A stretch of 63,312 nt of DNA from an uncultured Ruminococcus sp. (lineage in GTDB: Bacteria > Bacillota > Clostridia > Oscillospirales > Ruminococcaceae), in assembly GCA_947627275.1 (NCBI GenBank), contig CANQVK010000017.1, forward strand, positions 1-63,312, in the 5' to 3' direction. Position numbers and translations under genes: made by a program. Under the pieces are notes generated by a model. It did not search any database. It saw only the letters and a list, made by a program, of their open reading frames with translations, and was not told the origin of the DNA. Below, one piece after another: positions 1 through 7,151 of the stretch. The stretch's first letter is position 1, and the number at the start of each line of letters is the position of its first letter.

Positions 1-61
1 TTCGCTTTTTTCAAAACTTTTTTTCAGAAGCTCTCCGCTCGCCCCGTCCGACAGCTTTATC

Positions 62-90
62 ATTATATCATGATTTTATCTTTTTGTCAA
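62..90 (-). promoter_or_regulatory. Consensus sigma-A promoter reading out of the left edge
   Basis: On the minus strand TTGACA (85-90) and TATAAT (62-67) are separated by exactly 17 bases, with an extended TGA before the -10 and an AT-rich stretch upstream. Predicted transcription starts near base 55 and leaves the window. The first transcribed bases carry AT-rich A- and T-tracts of the kind found upstream of a second rRNA promoter, so a stable-RNA operon beyond the edge is possible, but that is inference. The ATG overlapping the -10 is therefore unlikely to be a start codon. Confidence 0.75.
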
Positions 91-146
91 CTAAAAGATT
101 TTACGCATTTTCGTTGTTTTTTTGGCGATTATACCCAACGATAAAT

Positions 147-168
147 AGCACAGCATTTCTGCTGTGCT
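147..168 (-). terminator. Hairpin after the small Cys-rich gene
   Basis: A perfect 9-bp stem AGCACAGCA/TGCTGTGCT with a 4-base loop lies just after the stop codon of the small minus-strand gene. The trailing U-run on that strand is weak (ATTTATCG), so it is a modest terminator or an mRNA 3' stabiliser. Confidence 0.5.
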
Positions 169-172
169 TCAT

Positions 173-340
173 TCACCAATCATCATCGTCAAAAGTGGGT
201 GTTTCATCATAATAAGGACAATCTTCAGCTGATTTGCTCGGCATAACCGAAATTTGTCTTAAATTACAAAACCCCATAATAGATGGATTGCGGCTTCCCT
301 CATAATAAGAACAAGAAGCACAATGCATATAATATCCCAT
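173..340 (-). CDS. Small cysteine-rich protein, 55 aa, unrecognised
   Basis: This 55-residue reading frame starts with ATG at 338-340 behind a very strong GGAGGAGGTGA ribosome binding site and ends TGA at 173-175. It has four cysteines (C7, C10, C25, C41) arranged CxxC-N14-C-N15-C, several aromatic pairs (YY) and an acidic tail ending DDDDW. The four Cys could bind one zinc ion; this is inference. It has its own promoter at 386-414 and a hairpin after its stop, so it looks like a real monocistronic gene. It faces away from the XRE regulator at 461, which may control it. I do not recognise a family. Confidence 0.7.
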   Translation of the reverse strand: MGYYMHCASCSYYEGSRNPSIMGFCNLRQISVMPSKSAEDCPYYDETPTFDDDDW

Positions 341-361
341 AAATTCACCTCCTCCAAAATA

Positions 362-380
362 TTGACAATATTCTTGTCAA
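362..380. promoter_or_regulatory. Palindromic operator between small gene and XRE regulator
   Basis: TTGACAA-N5-TTGTCAA is a perfect 7-bp inverted repeat. It lies at the predicted start point of the leftward transcript for the 55-aa gene and upstream of the XRE gene. A binding site for the neighbouring XRE protein is a reasonable guess. A second short palindrome CAATAGTATTG is at 426-436. Confidence 0.5.
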
Positions 381-385
381 ATATC

Positions 386-414
386 AGTATACCATAGTAT
401 TTCAGTTTTGTCAA
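386..414 (-). promoter_or_regulatory. Sigma-A promoter of the small Cys-rich gene
   Basis: Minus strand TTGACA (409-414), 17-base spacer, TATACT (386-391). It would start transcription near 379, about 40 bases before the ATG of the 55-aa gene. Confidence 0.65.
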
Positions 415-460
415 GTAGTAATTTACAATAGTATTGAAATAATTGACTTAGGAGGTTTTT

Positions 461-748
461 ATGTTTGAAGAAAGAATAAAACAGTTAAGAGCGTCATTGG
501 GAATGAATCAAGTCCAGTTCGGCAGAAAGCTTTTTGTAACAAAGCAGTGTATAAGCAATTGGGAAAACGGCAATATACAGCCGTCCATTGACATGCTAAT
601 AAAAATCTGCACCACCTTTTCGGTAAGTGCAGATTATCTTCTCGGACTGTCCGCCGAATGCACCCTCGACGTATCAGGGTTAAGCGCAGAGCAGATCCTT
701 CATATTCAAAATGTCGTAAACGACCTGAAAACAGCCGCCAAAAATTAA
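461..748 (+). CDS. XRE-family (Cro/CI-like) transcriptional regulator, 95 aa
   Basis: A small DNA-binding repressor. Residues 5-60 form a classic HTH_3/XRE domain: IKQLRASLGMNQVQFG, then the recognition helix around TKQCISNWENG, then SADYLLGL. The remaining 30 residues are a short helix, so no ligand domain is present. ATG follows a textbook AGGAGG with a 7-base spacing. Its stop overlaps the stop of the convergent NYN gene by a few bases. Palindromes at 362-380 and 426-436 in the region shared with the oppositely facing small gene are candidate operators, suggesting autoregulation. Confident on family, not on target. Confidence 0.9.
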   Translation: MFEERIKQLRASLGMNQVQFGRKLFVTKQCISNWENGNIQPSIDMLIKICTTFSVSADYLLGLSAECTLDVSGLSAEQILHIQNVVNDLKTAAKN

Positions 749-1662
749 TTATTTTCCTTTTTGTCAATAACGACCATATTGTTTTTTATTTTAAAATCAG
801 GTAGATTCTCCACGAACCGGCTGAATTTTGAATACCCATAGGTTTTCAGGTTAAAATCGGGAACTTTCAGACAGAGCTGTTTCTTGAGTTCGCCCAGATT
901 GTAGCCTTTAGAGCCGTTTGTGCGCACTATAGCCGTCAACACGCTCTCCACGGACTGCAAATCAGTTTCCTTAGACTTTTGCGAAACCAGAATACTGCTG
1001 CCCACCTTGCGGAAGCTCAGACAGTCGAAGTCCTTCAAAAACTGCGAAAACTTAGAATATCCGTAATTTCTTACGTCAAAATCGGGATAGCGTCCTTGCA
1101 GACGGCTGCCAAGCTCGCCGATGTTGATCTCCTCCTCCAAGTTGGCGTTTTCCGCTATAATACGTATTATCGCAGATTCCAGAGTTTTCAGTTCAACCTT
1201 ATCGACGTCGTTCGTCTGGACTTCCTCCTCAGCGAGGATCTCCAGATATTTAAAGGCATTGCAGGCGGTGCTGAACGGCTTCGGAGTTTTCTTTTCGCCC
1301 ATTCCGATAACGTGCTTGCCCGACTCTCTCAGACGTATCGCAAGTCTTGTAAAATCGCTGTCGCTGGACACAATGCAGAACCCGTCCACATTATTCGAGT
1401 AGAGAATATCCATAGCGTCAATTATCATAGCCGAGTCGGTCGCATTTTTTCCCGTAGTATAGCTGTACTGCTGAACAGGCGTGATAGCGTTGTCCAAAGC
1501 CATATTTTTCCAGCCTGCAAGATTCGGTCTTGTCCAGTCGCCGTAAACTCTTTTATATGTAGCAATGCCGTAGTTCGACAGCTCGTCAAGAATATTTTTC
1601 GTATACTTCGGCGCAACGTTGTCCGCATCTATCAGCACAGCGTATCGCATTTCTATTTCCAT
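745..1662 (-). CDS. NYN-domain protein with two OST-HTH/LOTUS domains, 305 aa
   Basis: Residues 1-150 form a NYN (LabA/DUF88, PIN-like) domain: MRYAVLIDADNVAP carries the first acidic cluster, followed by ATDSAMIIDAMDIL and FCIVSSDSDFTRLA with further conserved aspartates expected of a metal-dependent RNase fold. Two repeats follow (about 165-235 and 245-302), each with the pattern GYxxGELxxxLxxxxPDFDxxxYGYSKFSxFL, typical of OST-HTH (LOTUS) RNA-binding domains. The likely role is binding and perhaps cleaving RNA, but the substrate is unknown. ATG has GGAGGTGA 6 bases upstream. It converges on the XRE gene with a short overlap of stop codons. Confidence 0.9.
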   Translation of the reverse strand: MEIEMRYAVLIDADNVAPKYTKNILDELSNYGIATYKRVYGDWTRPNLAGWKNMALDNAITPVQQYSYTTGKNATDSAMIIDAMDILYSNNVDGFCIVSSDSDFTRLAIRLRESGKHVIGMGEKKTPKPFSTACNAFKYLEILAEEEVQTNDVDKVELKTLESAIIRIIAENANLEEEINIGELGSRLQGRYPDFDVRNYGYSKFSQFLKDFDCLSFRKVGSSILVSQKSKETDLQSVESVLTAIVRTNGSKGYNLGELKKQLCLKVPDFNLKTYGYSKFSRFVENLPDFKIKNNMVVIDKKENN

Positions 1663-1692
1663 AGGTCACCTCCTTGTTATATATTTATAAAT

Positions 1693-2436
1693 TTATACAA
1701 ATTTTTTATACTTGTCCTCGTTACCGCCGTTTATACACTCACAGATCCTATAACTGTCTATATATTTTGATAAAATTTCTTCTTCCGTGTCATAGCCAAA
1801 AAATTCAGAGTTCAAAAATTCGTCCATAAGCTTTTCAGACCTGAAAGAGACAAAATCAACACTGAAATTTGTGGTGAAAGTATCAAGAAACCTAAAATCC
1901 TCGTCATTGGAAATATCCTCGTCCACAAGCCAAACAGCAATTTCCGCACAAGTTCTCTCCAGCACATCCCTCAATTCATGATTATTCTCATCGAATAGAT
2001 CGCTCTCATAGAGAAATATACTCTCTACAGGAACATGGGGCGGATAATGTCTTCCCTGTGTAAGATAAACTCCCTCAACGCCGTCAATATTCTGACTTAA
2101 ATAATTTTCAAGTTCAGCTTTTATTTCAGGGTATTGGTAATTGTCCATACACATGGTTCGTTCTCTTTCGGCATGCGGATTTGTGACGACAAAAAATTCC
2201 CTGTCATCGTGGGACATCCGAACTATTATATCAGATGACCAATTCCAATCCGCTATGCCAAAATCGACAAAATCACCTGAGCGGATTATTTCAGGGGTAA
2301 AGCCATATTTCCGCTGTATATAGTCGATTGAATCCGATTCGGCAACTTTTTCGGGATGATGTTCAATATTGTACTCCCTCGCCGAACAGCCTGTCATAAA
2401 AACAGAGCAAATTATAAATAAAATAAGTTTTCTCAT
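1693..2436 (-). CDS. Putative lipoprotein, 247 aa, unrecognised
   Basis: The first 17 residues are a lipoprotein signal (MRKLILFIICSVFMTGC) with lipobox FMTG|C, so the mature protein should be anchored outside the membrane. The rest is acidic and soluble, with no domain I can name; a patch around HDDREFFVVTNPHAERERT and a CINGG near the C terminus stand out. No good Shine-Dalgarno precedes the ATG, which may mean weak expression. It lies between the NYN gene and the TfoX-N gene on the same strand, with gaps of 30 and 68 bases. Confidence 0.75.
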   Translation of the reverse strand: MRKLILFIICSVFMTGCSAREYNIEHHPEKVAESDSIDYIQRKYGFTPEIIRSGDFVDFGIADWNWSSDIIVRMSHDDREFFVVTNPHAERERTMCMDNYQYPEIKAELENYLSQNIDGVEGVYLTQGRHYPPHVPVESIFLYESDLFDENNHELRDVLERTCAEIAVWLVDEDISNDEDFRFLDTFTTNFSVDFVSFRSEKLMDEFLNSEFFGYDTEEEILSKYIDSYRICECINGGNEDKYKKFV

Positions 2437-2504
2437 TTTTCAACAACCCAACAGAAAGCTCCTTAAAATTCTCCCCCTATGGTACATTTATTTTGTCCTC
2501 TGAT

Positions 2505-2822
2505 TTATTTTTTCCTTTTCTTTTTAGGTTCGGGGAGTTCCTCGTACATCGCATTAAAAAGCTCTGAAAGAAAACTCCTGTCCTCGATATTTTCCACCAA
2601 CAGCATTTTCTTTGCGCCATCATACGGCAGCTCATAGGTCGCGTTGGGCATCATGGCAATTGCCGATTTCACAGGCTTTACAAGGAATCTGTCGTCATAA
2701 ATTCCGCCGATGACCTTGCCCTTGAAGTATACCACATATTCGCCCATCATTTTAAGGCTCGAAGTATCGAGTTCCGAAAGCTGTTCCATTACAAAATCAT
2801 GATATTCCTTTGTTGTAGGCAT
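2505..2822 (-). CDS. TfoX/Sxy N-terminal-domain protein, 105 aa
   Basis: The protein matches the TfoX_N family: MGEYVVYFKGKVIGGIYDDRFLVKPV in pieces around residues 26-50, then the AxYELPYDGAKKMLLVE segment. It ends in a lysine-rich tail (EPKKKRKK). TfoX_N proteins are widespread small proteins of unclear function; the link to competence is known only for full-length Sxy/TfoX in Proteobacteria, so competence should not be assumed. ATG follows GGAGGAGC. It sits just downstream of the tRNA operon terminator on the same strand. Confidence 0.85.
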   Translation of the reverse strand: MPTTKEYHDFVMEQLSELDTSSLKMMGEYVVYFKGKVIGGIYDDRFLVKPVKSAIAMMPNATYELPYDGAKKMLLVENIEDRSFLSELFNAMYEELPEPKKKRKK

Positions 2823-2853
2823 TTAAGCTCCTCCGCTTTCACATATAAATAAA

Positions 2854-2879
2854 AATCCCGAAACTATTGCTTCGGGATT
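2854..2879 (-). terminator. Terminator of the Val-Asp-Phe-Gly tRNA operon
   Basis: Stem AATCCCGAA/TTCGGGATT with an 8-base loop followed on the minus strand by TTTTTATTTAT. It lies right after tRNA-Gly. Confidence 0.85.
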
Positions 2880-2913
2880 GCCTTTAATACCGCAATTATT
2901 ACCACGGTACTTT

Positions 2914-2989
2914 TGGAGCGGATTACGAGGCTCGAACTCGCTACCTCCACCTTGGCAAGGTGGCGCTCTACCAGATGAGCTAAATCCGC
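2914..2989 (-). tRNA. tRNA-Gly(GCC)
   Basis: A 76-base cloverleaf including encoded CCA. The anticodon GCC sits between the stem arms CCACC and GGTGG, the acceptor GCGGATT pairs with AATCCGC, and the T-arm is GTTCGAGCC. It is the last tRNA in the operon. Confidence 0.95.
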
Positions 2990-3027
2990 ATTTTATAAAG
3001 AATGCAGTCACGCTACAGCATTCTTTA

Positions 3028-3103
<76 letters not shown>

Positions 3104-3108
3104 ATAAA

Positions 3109-3185
3109 TGGCGACCCGGATGAGGCTCGAACTCACGACCTCTAGCGTGACAGGCTAGCGTTCTAACCAACTGAACTACCGGGCC
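3109..3185 (-). tRNA. tRNA-Asp(GTC)
   Basis: 77 bases with encoded CCA. Anticodon GTC lies between GCTAGCC and GCTAG; the acceptor GGCCCGG pairs with CCGGGTC with one G-U, and the discriminator is G as expected for tRNA-Asp. Only 5 bases separate it from tRNA-Phe. Confidence 0.95.
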
Positions 3186-3187
3186 AT

Positions 3188-3263
3188 TGGTGGGGACTAC
3201 AGGGCTCGAACCTGTGACCCTCTGCTTGTAAGGCAGATGCTCTCCCAGCTGAGCTAAACCCCC
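3188..3263 (-). tRNA. tRNA-Val(TAC)
   Basis: 76 bases with encoded CCA. Anticodon TAC lies in CTGCC-TTACAAG-CAG; the acceptor GGGGGTT starts at 3263. It is the first tRNA after the promoter at 3323-3351 and is 2 bases from tRNA-Asp. Confidence 0.95.
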
Positions 3264-3322
3264 AAACAGCCATTTATTGTCGTCTGTACTTGGTTTTCAT
3301 CTTGTCCCTGACGACGATATTA

Positions 3323-3351
3323 ATTATATCATACTTTTCTTGATTTGTCAA
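3323..3351 (-). promoter_or_regulatory. Consensus promoter of the tRNA operon
   Basis: Minus strand TTGACA (3346-3351), 17-base spacer ending TGA, TATAAT (3323-3328): a perfect sigma-A promoter with extended -10, about 60 bases before tRNA-Val. It is nearly the same design as the promoter at 62-90. Confidence 0.85.
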
Positions 3352-3421
3352 GAGCTTTTTTGAAATTTCTTCAAAAAAATTTTACAGTTGATTTTTTCGC
3401 TGAAATTCGGCAAAAACCAGT

Positions 3422-3448
3422 GATTCCCGAATAAAAATATCGGGAATC
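3422..3448 (-). terminator. Terminator after the SUKH gene
   Basis: Stem GATTCCCGA/TCGGGAATC with a short A/T loop lies 19 bases beyond the stop of the SUKH gene, followed by a T-rich stretch on the minus strand. Confidence 0.65.
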
Positions 3449-3466
3449 CTGATATATTTTTTATAT

Positions 3467-4084
3467 TTAACCAAAAATCTCCGCTTCCTCATAATCAAGA
3501 GACCAATACATATCAGCAAGCTTGTATCTGTCGGTTGATCGAATCTTACTTCTGTACTCGTCAGCAAGATAGCCGAGATTATTTTCCCATTGTTCGCCAT
3601 CAAGTTCGGAAAAATCGTCCTCATCAACGGCATATGCCACGCAGGACATCATCATCACATACAGAAACTCGTCGAAATCGTTGCCGATAATATCCGGCAG
3701 ATCATAGCAGTCATGGGCATACATTATAACTTTCGGCTCGTCCGCACCCTTTTCGTACAAAAAGCAGTACATATCTCCACCGCCGTTCATAGCAAACGGA
3801 ATAAGCCTGTATTTTTTGTCAAGTATCTCGTCATTATCCTCTTTACGCCAATCAAGCAACTCATTCAGTTCCCTGATATATTCGGGAATATCATCAAAAA
3901 AGCAAAATTCGCAGTCGCAGTTGAGCATCATAAATGCCTTGGGGTCGTTGAGATAATGTTCTCTGTTTTCGTTGAATTTTTCGTTTCCGACTTCCATCCA
4001 TTCCATAGCGCCTGTTTCATAAATTTCATGAAACTTTTTTGGAAATTTCACATCAAGATTTTTTTCCAGTTCAAATAAAGTCAT
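3467..4084 (-). CDS. SMI1/KNR4 (SUKH) family protein, 205 aa
   Basis: The N terminus (MTLFELEKNLDVKFPKKFHEIY then TGAMEW) and the central FAMNGGGDMYCFLYEKG fit the SUKH fold, in which the LPxxYxxFY-type start and a glycine-rich strand are typical. Many SUKH proteins are immunity proteins for contact-dependent or polymorphic toxins, but stand-alone copies also exist. No toxin gene is adjacent: it sits between pilT and the tRNA operon with its own terminator. ATG is preceded by AGGAG. The protein is strongly acidic. Confident on family, not on role. Confidence 0.8.
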   Translation of the reverse strand: MTLFELEKNLDVKFPKKFHEIYETGAMEWMEVGNEKFNENREHYLNDPKAFMMLNCDCEFCFFDDIPEYIRELNELLDWRKEDNDEILDKKYRLIPFAMNGGGDMYCFLYEKGADEPKVIMYAHDCYDLPDIIGNDFDEFLYVMMMSCVAYAVDEDDFSELDGEQWENNLGYLADEYRSKIRSTDRYKLADMYWSLDYEEAEIFG

Positions 4085-4112
4085 AATTAATTCTCCTATT
4101 TGTTAAAATCAA

Positions 4113-4144
4113 AAAACAAATTAGAGGGGAACATCGTCCCCCTC
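4113..4144 (-). terminator. Terminator after pilT
   Basis: GAGGGG (4124-4129) pairs with CCCCTC (4139-4144), followed on the minus strand by TAATTTGTTTTTTG. It lies 24 bases after the pilT stop. Confidence 0.6.
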
Positions 4145-4167
4145 GTAAAAAATTGATCTAAAGAAAA

Positions 4168-5268
4168 TCAGCTCATTCCGCCTGTGGGAACGCCGCCGAG
4201 CTGTGACAGGAAGCGGTAGAATTCCTGCTTATCCTGACACTTATCGAGAGCGTCAACCTCGTTGATAACGCCCTTTGCAGTCAGACGTGCAAGCTCCTGA
4301 TCGAGGGACATCATTCCCTGCTGCTTACCTGTCTGGATAGCGGATTGAATAAGGTGGATCTTATTATCACGGATCATAGCGGCAATAGCGTCCGTAACGT
4401 TCAGAATTTCCATTACGGCGATACGTCCCGTACCGTCGCGCTTGGGGATAAGCGTCTGCGAAATAACGGCAACAAGGTTATTTGCAAGCTGAGTACGAAT
4501 CTGCTGCTGCTGATGCTCTGGATAAACGTCGATGATACGGTTGATAGTATCAGCCGCAGAAGTCGTATGAAGCGTGGACATTACAAGGTGTCCTGTTTCG
4601 GCAGCGGTAACGGCAGCCTGAATAGTCTCGAAGTCACGCATTTCTCCTACGAGGATAACGTCGGGGTCTTCACGGAGAGCCGCTCTGAGCGCAAGCGAGA
4701 ACGAAGCAACGTCGTCGCCGATCTCACGCTGGTTTACCATACATCTCTTATGCTCGTGAACATACTCGATAGGGTCCTCAACAGTAATAATGTGCGCCGA
4801 TCTGTTAAGATTTACAAAGTCTATCATGCCCGCAAGGGTGGTGGATTTACCTGAACCGGTAGGACCTGTAACAAGCACAAGTCCACGGGGTCTCATTGCA
4901 AAATCCGCAAGAATAGGCGGCAGATTCAGATCCTCCAGAGTAGGAATATCATTGCGGAGCAGACGGATAGCGATACCCGGCTTACCCTTCTGAAAATATA
5001 CGTTTACACGGTGACGGTAGCCGCTCTTTGTCTGAAACGAAAAGTCGGTGTCAATGTGGTTGTTTATCTGAGTCTGCTGCTGCTCGTTTGTCATCTGGTT
5101 GATAATATCCAGTATTTCCTCCTCGTCCATTTCGGGGTACTGCGAACGCATGGTTCTGAGAGTACCGTTAAGGCGGACTACGGGAGCTATAGCGTTCGTA
5201 AAGTGAAGGTCTGAACAGCCGAGCAGACGAACCTCGTCAAGAATACGGTGAATGTTTATGATACCCAT
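4168..5268 (-). CDS. pilT: Type IV pilus retraction ATPase PilT, 366 aa
   Basis: A hexameric secretion-ATPase that powers pilus disassembly and twitching. The sequence shows the PAS-like N domain (1-110), Walker A GPTGSGKST (135-143), Asp box ITVEDPIE (161-168), Walker B VILVGEMRD (204-212) and His box STLHTTSA (231-238). The C-terminal stretch AAMIRDNKIHLIQSAIQTG is the PilT-type AIRNLIRE region that separates PilT from PilB. There is no zinc motif, again as in PilT. The gene follows pilB by 20 bases in the same unit, so extension and retraction motors are co-transcribed. ATG is placed behind an AGGAGG-type site. Confidence 0.95.
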   Translation of the reverse strand: MGIINIHRILDEVRLLGCSDLHFTNAIAPVVRLNGTLRTMRSQYPEMDEEEILDIINQMTNEQQQTQINNHIDTDFSFQTKSGYRHRVNVYFQKGKPGIAIRLLRNDIPTLEDLNLPPILADFAMRPRGLVLVTGPTGSGKSTTLAGMIDFVNLNRSAHIITVEDPIEYVHEHKRCMVNQREIGDDVASFSLALRAALREDPDVILVGEMRDFETIQAAVTAAETGHLVMSTLHTTSAADTINRIIDVYPEHQQQQIRTQLANNLVAVISQTLIPKRDGTGRIAVMEILNVTDAIAAMIRDNKIHLIQSAIQTGKQQGMMSLDQELARLTAKGVINEVDALDKCQDKQEFYRFLSQLGGVPTGGMS

Positions 5269-5288
5269 TTTATTTTCCTCCTATCGAA

Positions 5289-6968
5289 TTATACAGAGAA
5301 TGTGCTTCTTACAAGCTCGTCAATTGAAGTCTCGCCTGCCTGTACAAGCTCGGAAGCGTTGTCTCGGAGAAGCTTTGTGCCGTTAGCCTTGGCAGCCTGC
5401 TCTATCTCCTCCTTGCCGCCTCCGGCAGCAATAATAGCGGAAACCTTAGCTGTACAATGAATGATCTCGTGGATAGCTGTTCTTCCTCTGTAGCCTGTGT
5501 TGTTGCAGTTAGGACATCCCACAGGATCGTATATCTGAATAGACGAGGGAATACCCATCAGTTCGTTTTCCTCTTCGGTCGACATTCTCGGCTTCTTGCA
5601 TGCAGGACACAGTACCTTGACAAGTCGCTGAGCGATAACGCCGATAAGAGAAGTTGCGACCATGTAGGCGGCAACGCCCATATCAACAAGACGGACAACG
5701 GTCGAAGCGGCGTCGTTCGTATGAAGTGTGGACAGCACAAGGTGACCCGTGATAGCGGCACGGATACCGATGTCCGCCGTTTCGGTATCACGCATCTCAC
5801 CGATCATAACGATGTCAGGGTCCTGACGGAGGATAGAACGAAGGGCGGCGGCAAAGGTCATGCCCGCCTTCTGATTTACCTGACACTGATTGATTCCGTC
5901 GATAGCTTTTTCGACAGGGTCCTCAACTGTAACAACGTTTACGTTGGGACGTGCGATCTCGCCGAGAGCGGCGTAAAGAGTAGTTGTTTTACCTGAACCG
6001 GTAGGACCCGTAACGAGGATAACGCCGTGGGGAACTCGCAGCATCGACTCAAAGAGCTGATAGTTATAATCGGACATACCGAGGTCTGTAATTTTACGCA
6101 GAGCGATCTGTCCCGTTGAAAGGATACGAATAACGATCTTTTCGCCGTGAACCATAGGAAGCGACGACACACGGACGTCAAGGGTACAGCCGTCTACGAC
6201 CTGCGTGAAACGGCCGTCCTGAGGGATTCTCTTTTCAGCGATGTTCATGCCGCTGATAAGCTTGAAACGCGTTGTAAGGGCGCTGTGTACGGCGGACGAA
6301 ATATTCATCAGCTCAACAAGGTCGCCGTTTACACGTATACGGATTCTTGTATATTTATCGAAAGGCTCAATATGAATATCGGTAGCGTCGGCTCTGAAAG
6401 AGTTCTCAACGATAGTTGTTGCAAGCTTAACTATAGGAGCAGACTCAACTCTGTCCTGCGACTCCTGTTCTTCTATAGAACCGCCGAGGTCGTTCGCCAA
6501 AGCGTTTACGCCCTCAAGCACGGTATCAACGTTCTGCATCGAGTAGCATTTGCCGATAGCCTTATTGATAGCAGACGTCGTAGCGAGTACGGGAACGGTG
6601 TCCATACCTGTGGAAACCTTGATGTCCTCCAGTACGATAAAGTTTACAGGATCGTTTGTTGCAACGGTAAGACGCTTGCCCTGAATGTTTATGGCGATTA
6701 CCGTATGCTTTCTTGCAAGCTGCTCGGGAACTTTCTGTACAGCGTCCGTATTGATTTCGACATTATCGAGGTCAACGTACTGCACTCTCAGCTTTCCCGC
6801 CAAAGCCTTTGTGAAGTTGACCTCGGTCATGAAACCAAGCTCAACAACAACGTCGCCGAATTTCTTAGCGCCATTGGACTCTTTCTGACTCTGAAGAACT
6901 TTCTGAAGCTGCTCCTCGTTCAGAAGTCCCTGACTAACTAAGTAATCGCCAATTCTCTCGTTTCTCAT
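5289..6968 (-). CDS. pilB: Type IV pilus assembly ATPase PilB, 559 aa
   Basis: The extension motor that drives pilin polymerisation through PilC. An MshEN/GspE N-terminal domain (about 1-150, RIGDYLVSQGLL) precedes the ATPase core. Walker A GPTGSGKTT is near 321-329 and Walker B DIVMIGEMRD near 375-384. A four-Cys zinc finger CPAC...CPNC lies near 434-468, diagnostic of PilB/GspE. The ATG at 6966-6968 is chosen because GGAGG lies 7 bases upstream; an in-frame TTG two codons earlier falls too close to that site. The leader contains a GC-rich hairpin at 7027-7040. It faces away from the prepilin peptidase gene. Confidence 0.95.
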   Translation of the reverse strand: MRNERIGDYLVSQGLLNEEQLQKVLQSQKESNGAKKFGDVVVELGFMTEVNFTKALAGKLRVQYVDLDNVEINTDAVQKVPEQLARKHTVIAINIQGKRLTVATNDPVNFIVLEDIKVSTGMDTVPVLATTSAINKAIGKCYSMQNVDTVLEGVNALANDLGGSIEEQESQDRVESAPIVKLATTIVENSFRADATDIHIEPFDKYTRIRIRVNGDLVELMNISSAVHSALTTRFKLISGMNIAEKRIPQDGRFTQVVDGCTLDVRVSSLPMVHGEKIVIRILSTGQIALRKITDLGMSDYNYQLFESMLRVPHGVILVTGPTGSGKTTTLYAALGEIARPNVNVVTVEDPVEKAIDGINQCQVNQKAGMTFAAALRSILRQDPDIVMIGEMRDTETADIGIRAAITGHLVLSTLHTNDAASTVVRLVDMGVAAYMVATSLIGVIAQRLVKVLCPACKKPRMSTEEENELMGIPSSIQIYDPVGCPNCNNTGYRGRTAIHEIIHCTAKVSAIIAAGGGKEEIEQAAKANGTKLLRDNASELVQAGETSIDELVRSTFSV

Positions 6969-7083
6969 ATTCAAACCTCCGCTAATTTTTTAAAGCTGCA
7001 CCAATATATTTGAACCGTTGTCAAGAGGGCGGAGCCGCCCCCGAAAAACAGTAAATACTTTATGATACAATCTTAAATTATAC

Positions 7084-7112
7084 TTGAAAAAAATGTGTTA
7101 ATATGTTATAAT
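7084..7112 (+). promoter_or_regulatory. Promoter of the prepilin peptidase gene
   Basis: TTGAAA (7084-7089), 17-base spacer ending TGT, TATAAT (7107-7112). The last 15 bases, TTAATATGTTATAAT, are identical to the promoter of the pilC operon at 16338-16366, hinting at shared control or a shared optimum. Confidence 0.75.
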
Positions 7113-7151
7113 AAGTTATGTCAATATTTATTATGTAAGGAGGTCAAAACC

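Noticed and set aside
61..63. ATG at the left edge as a start codon of a leftward gene
   Set aside because: It overlaps the -10 box of a consensus promoter, so it would lie upstream of the transcript start.
979..1770. 263-codon plus-strand frame opposite the NYN gene
   Set aside because: It is the antisense shadow of a clearly coding gene with domains and a ribosome binding site.
3467..4084. SUKH protein as part of a polymorphic toxin/immunity locus
   Set aside because: No toxin, LXG or Rhs gene is adjacent; neighbours are pilT and tRNAs.
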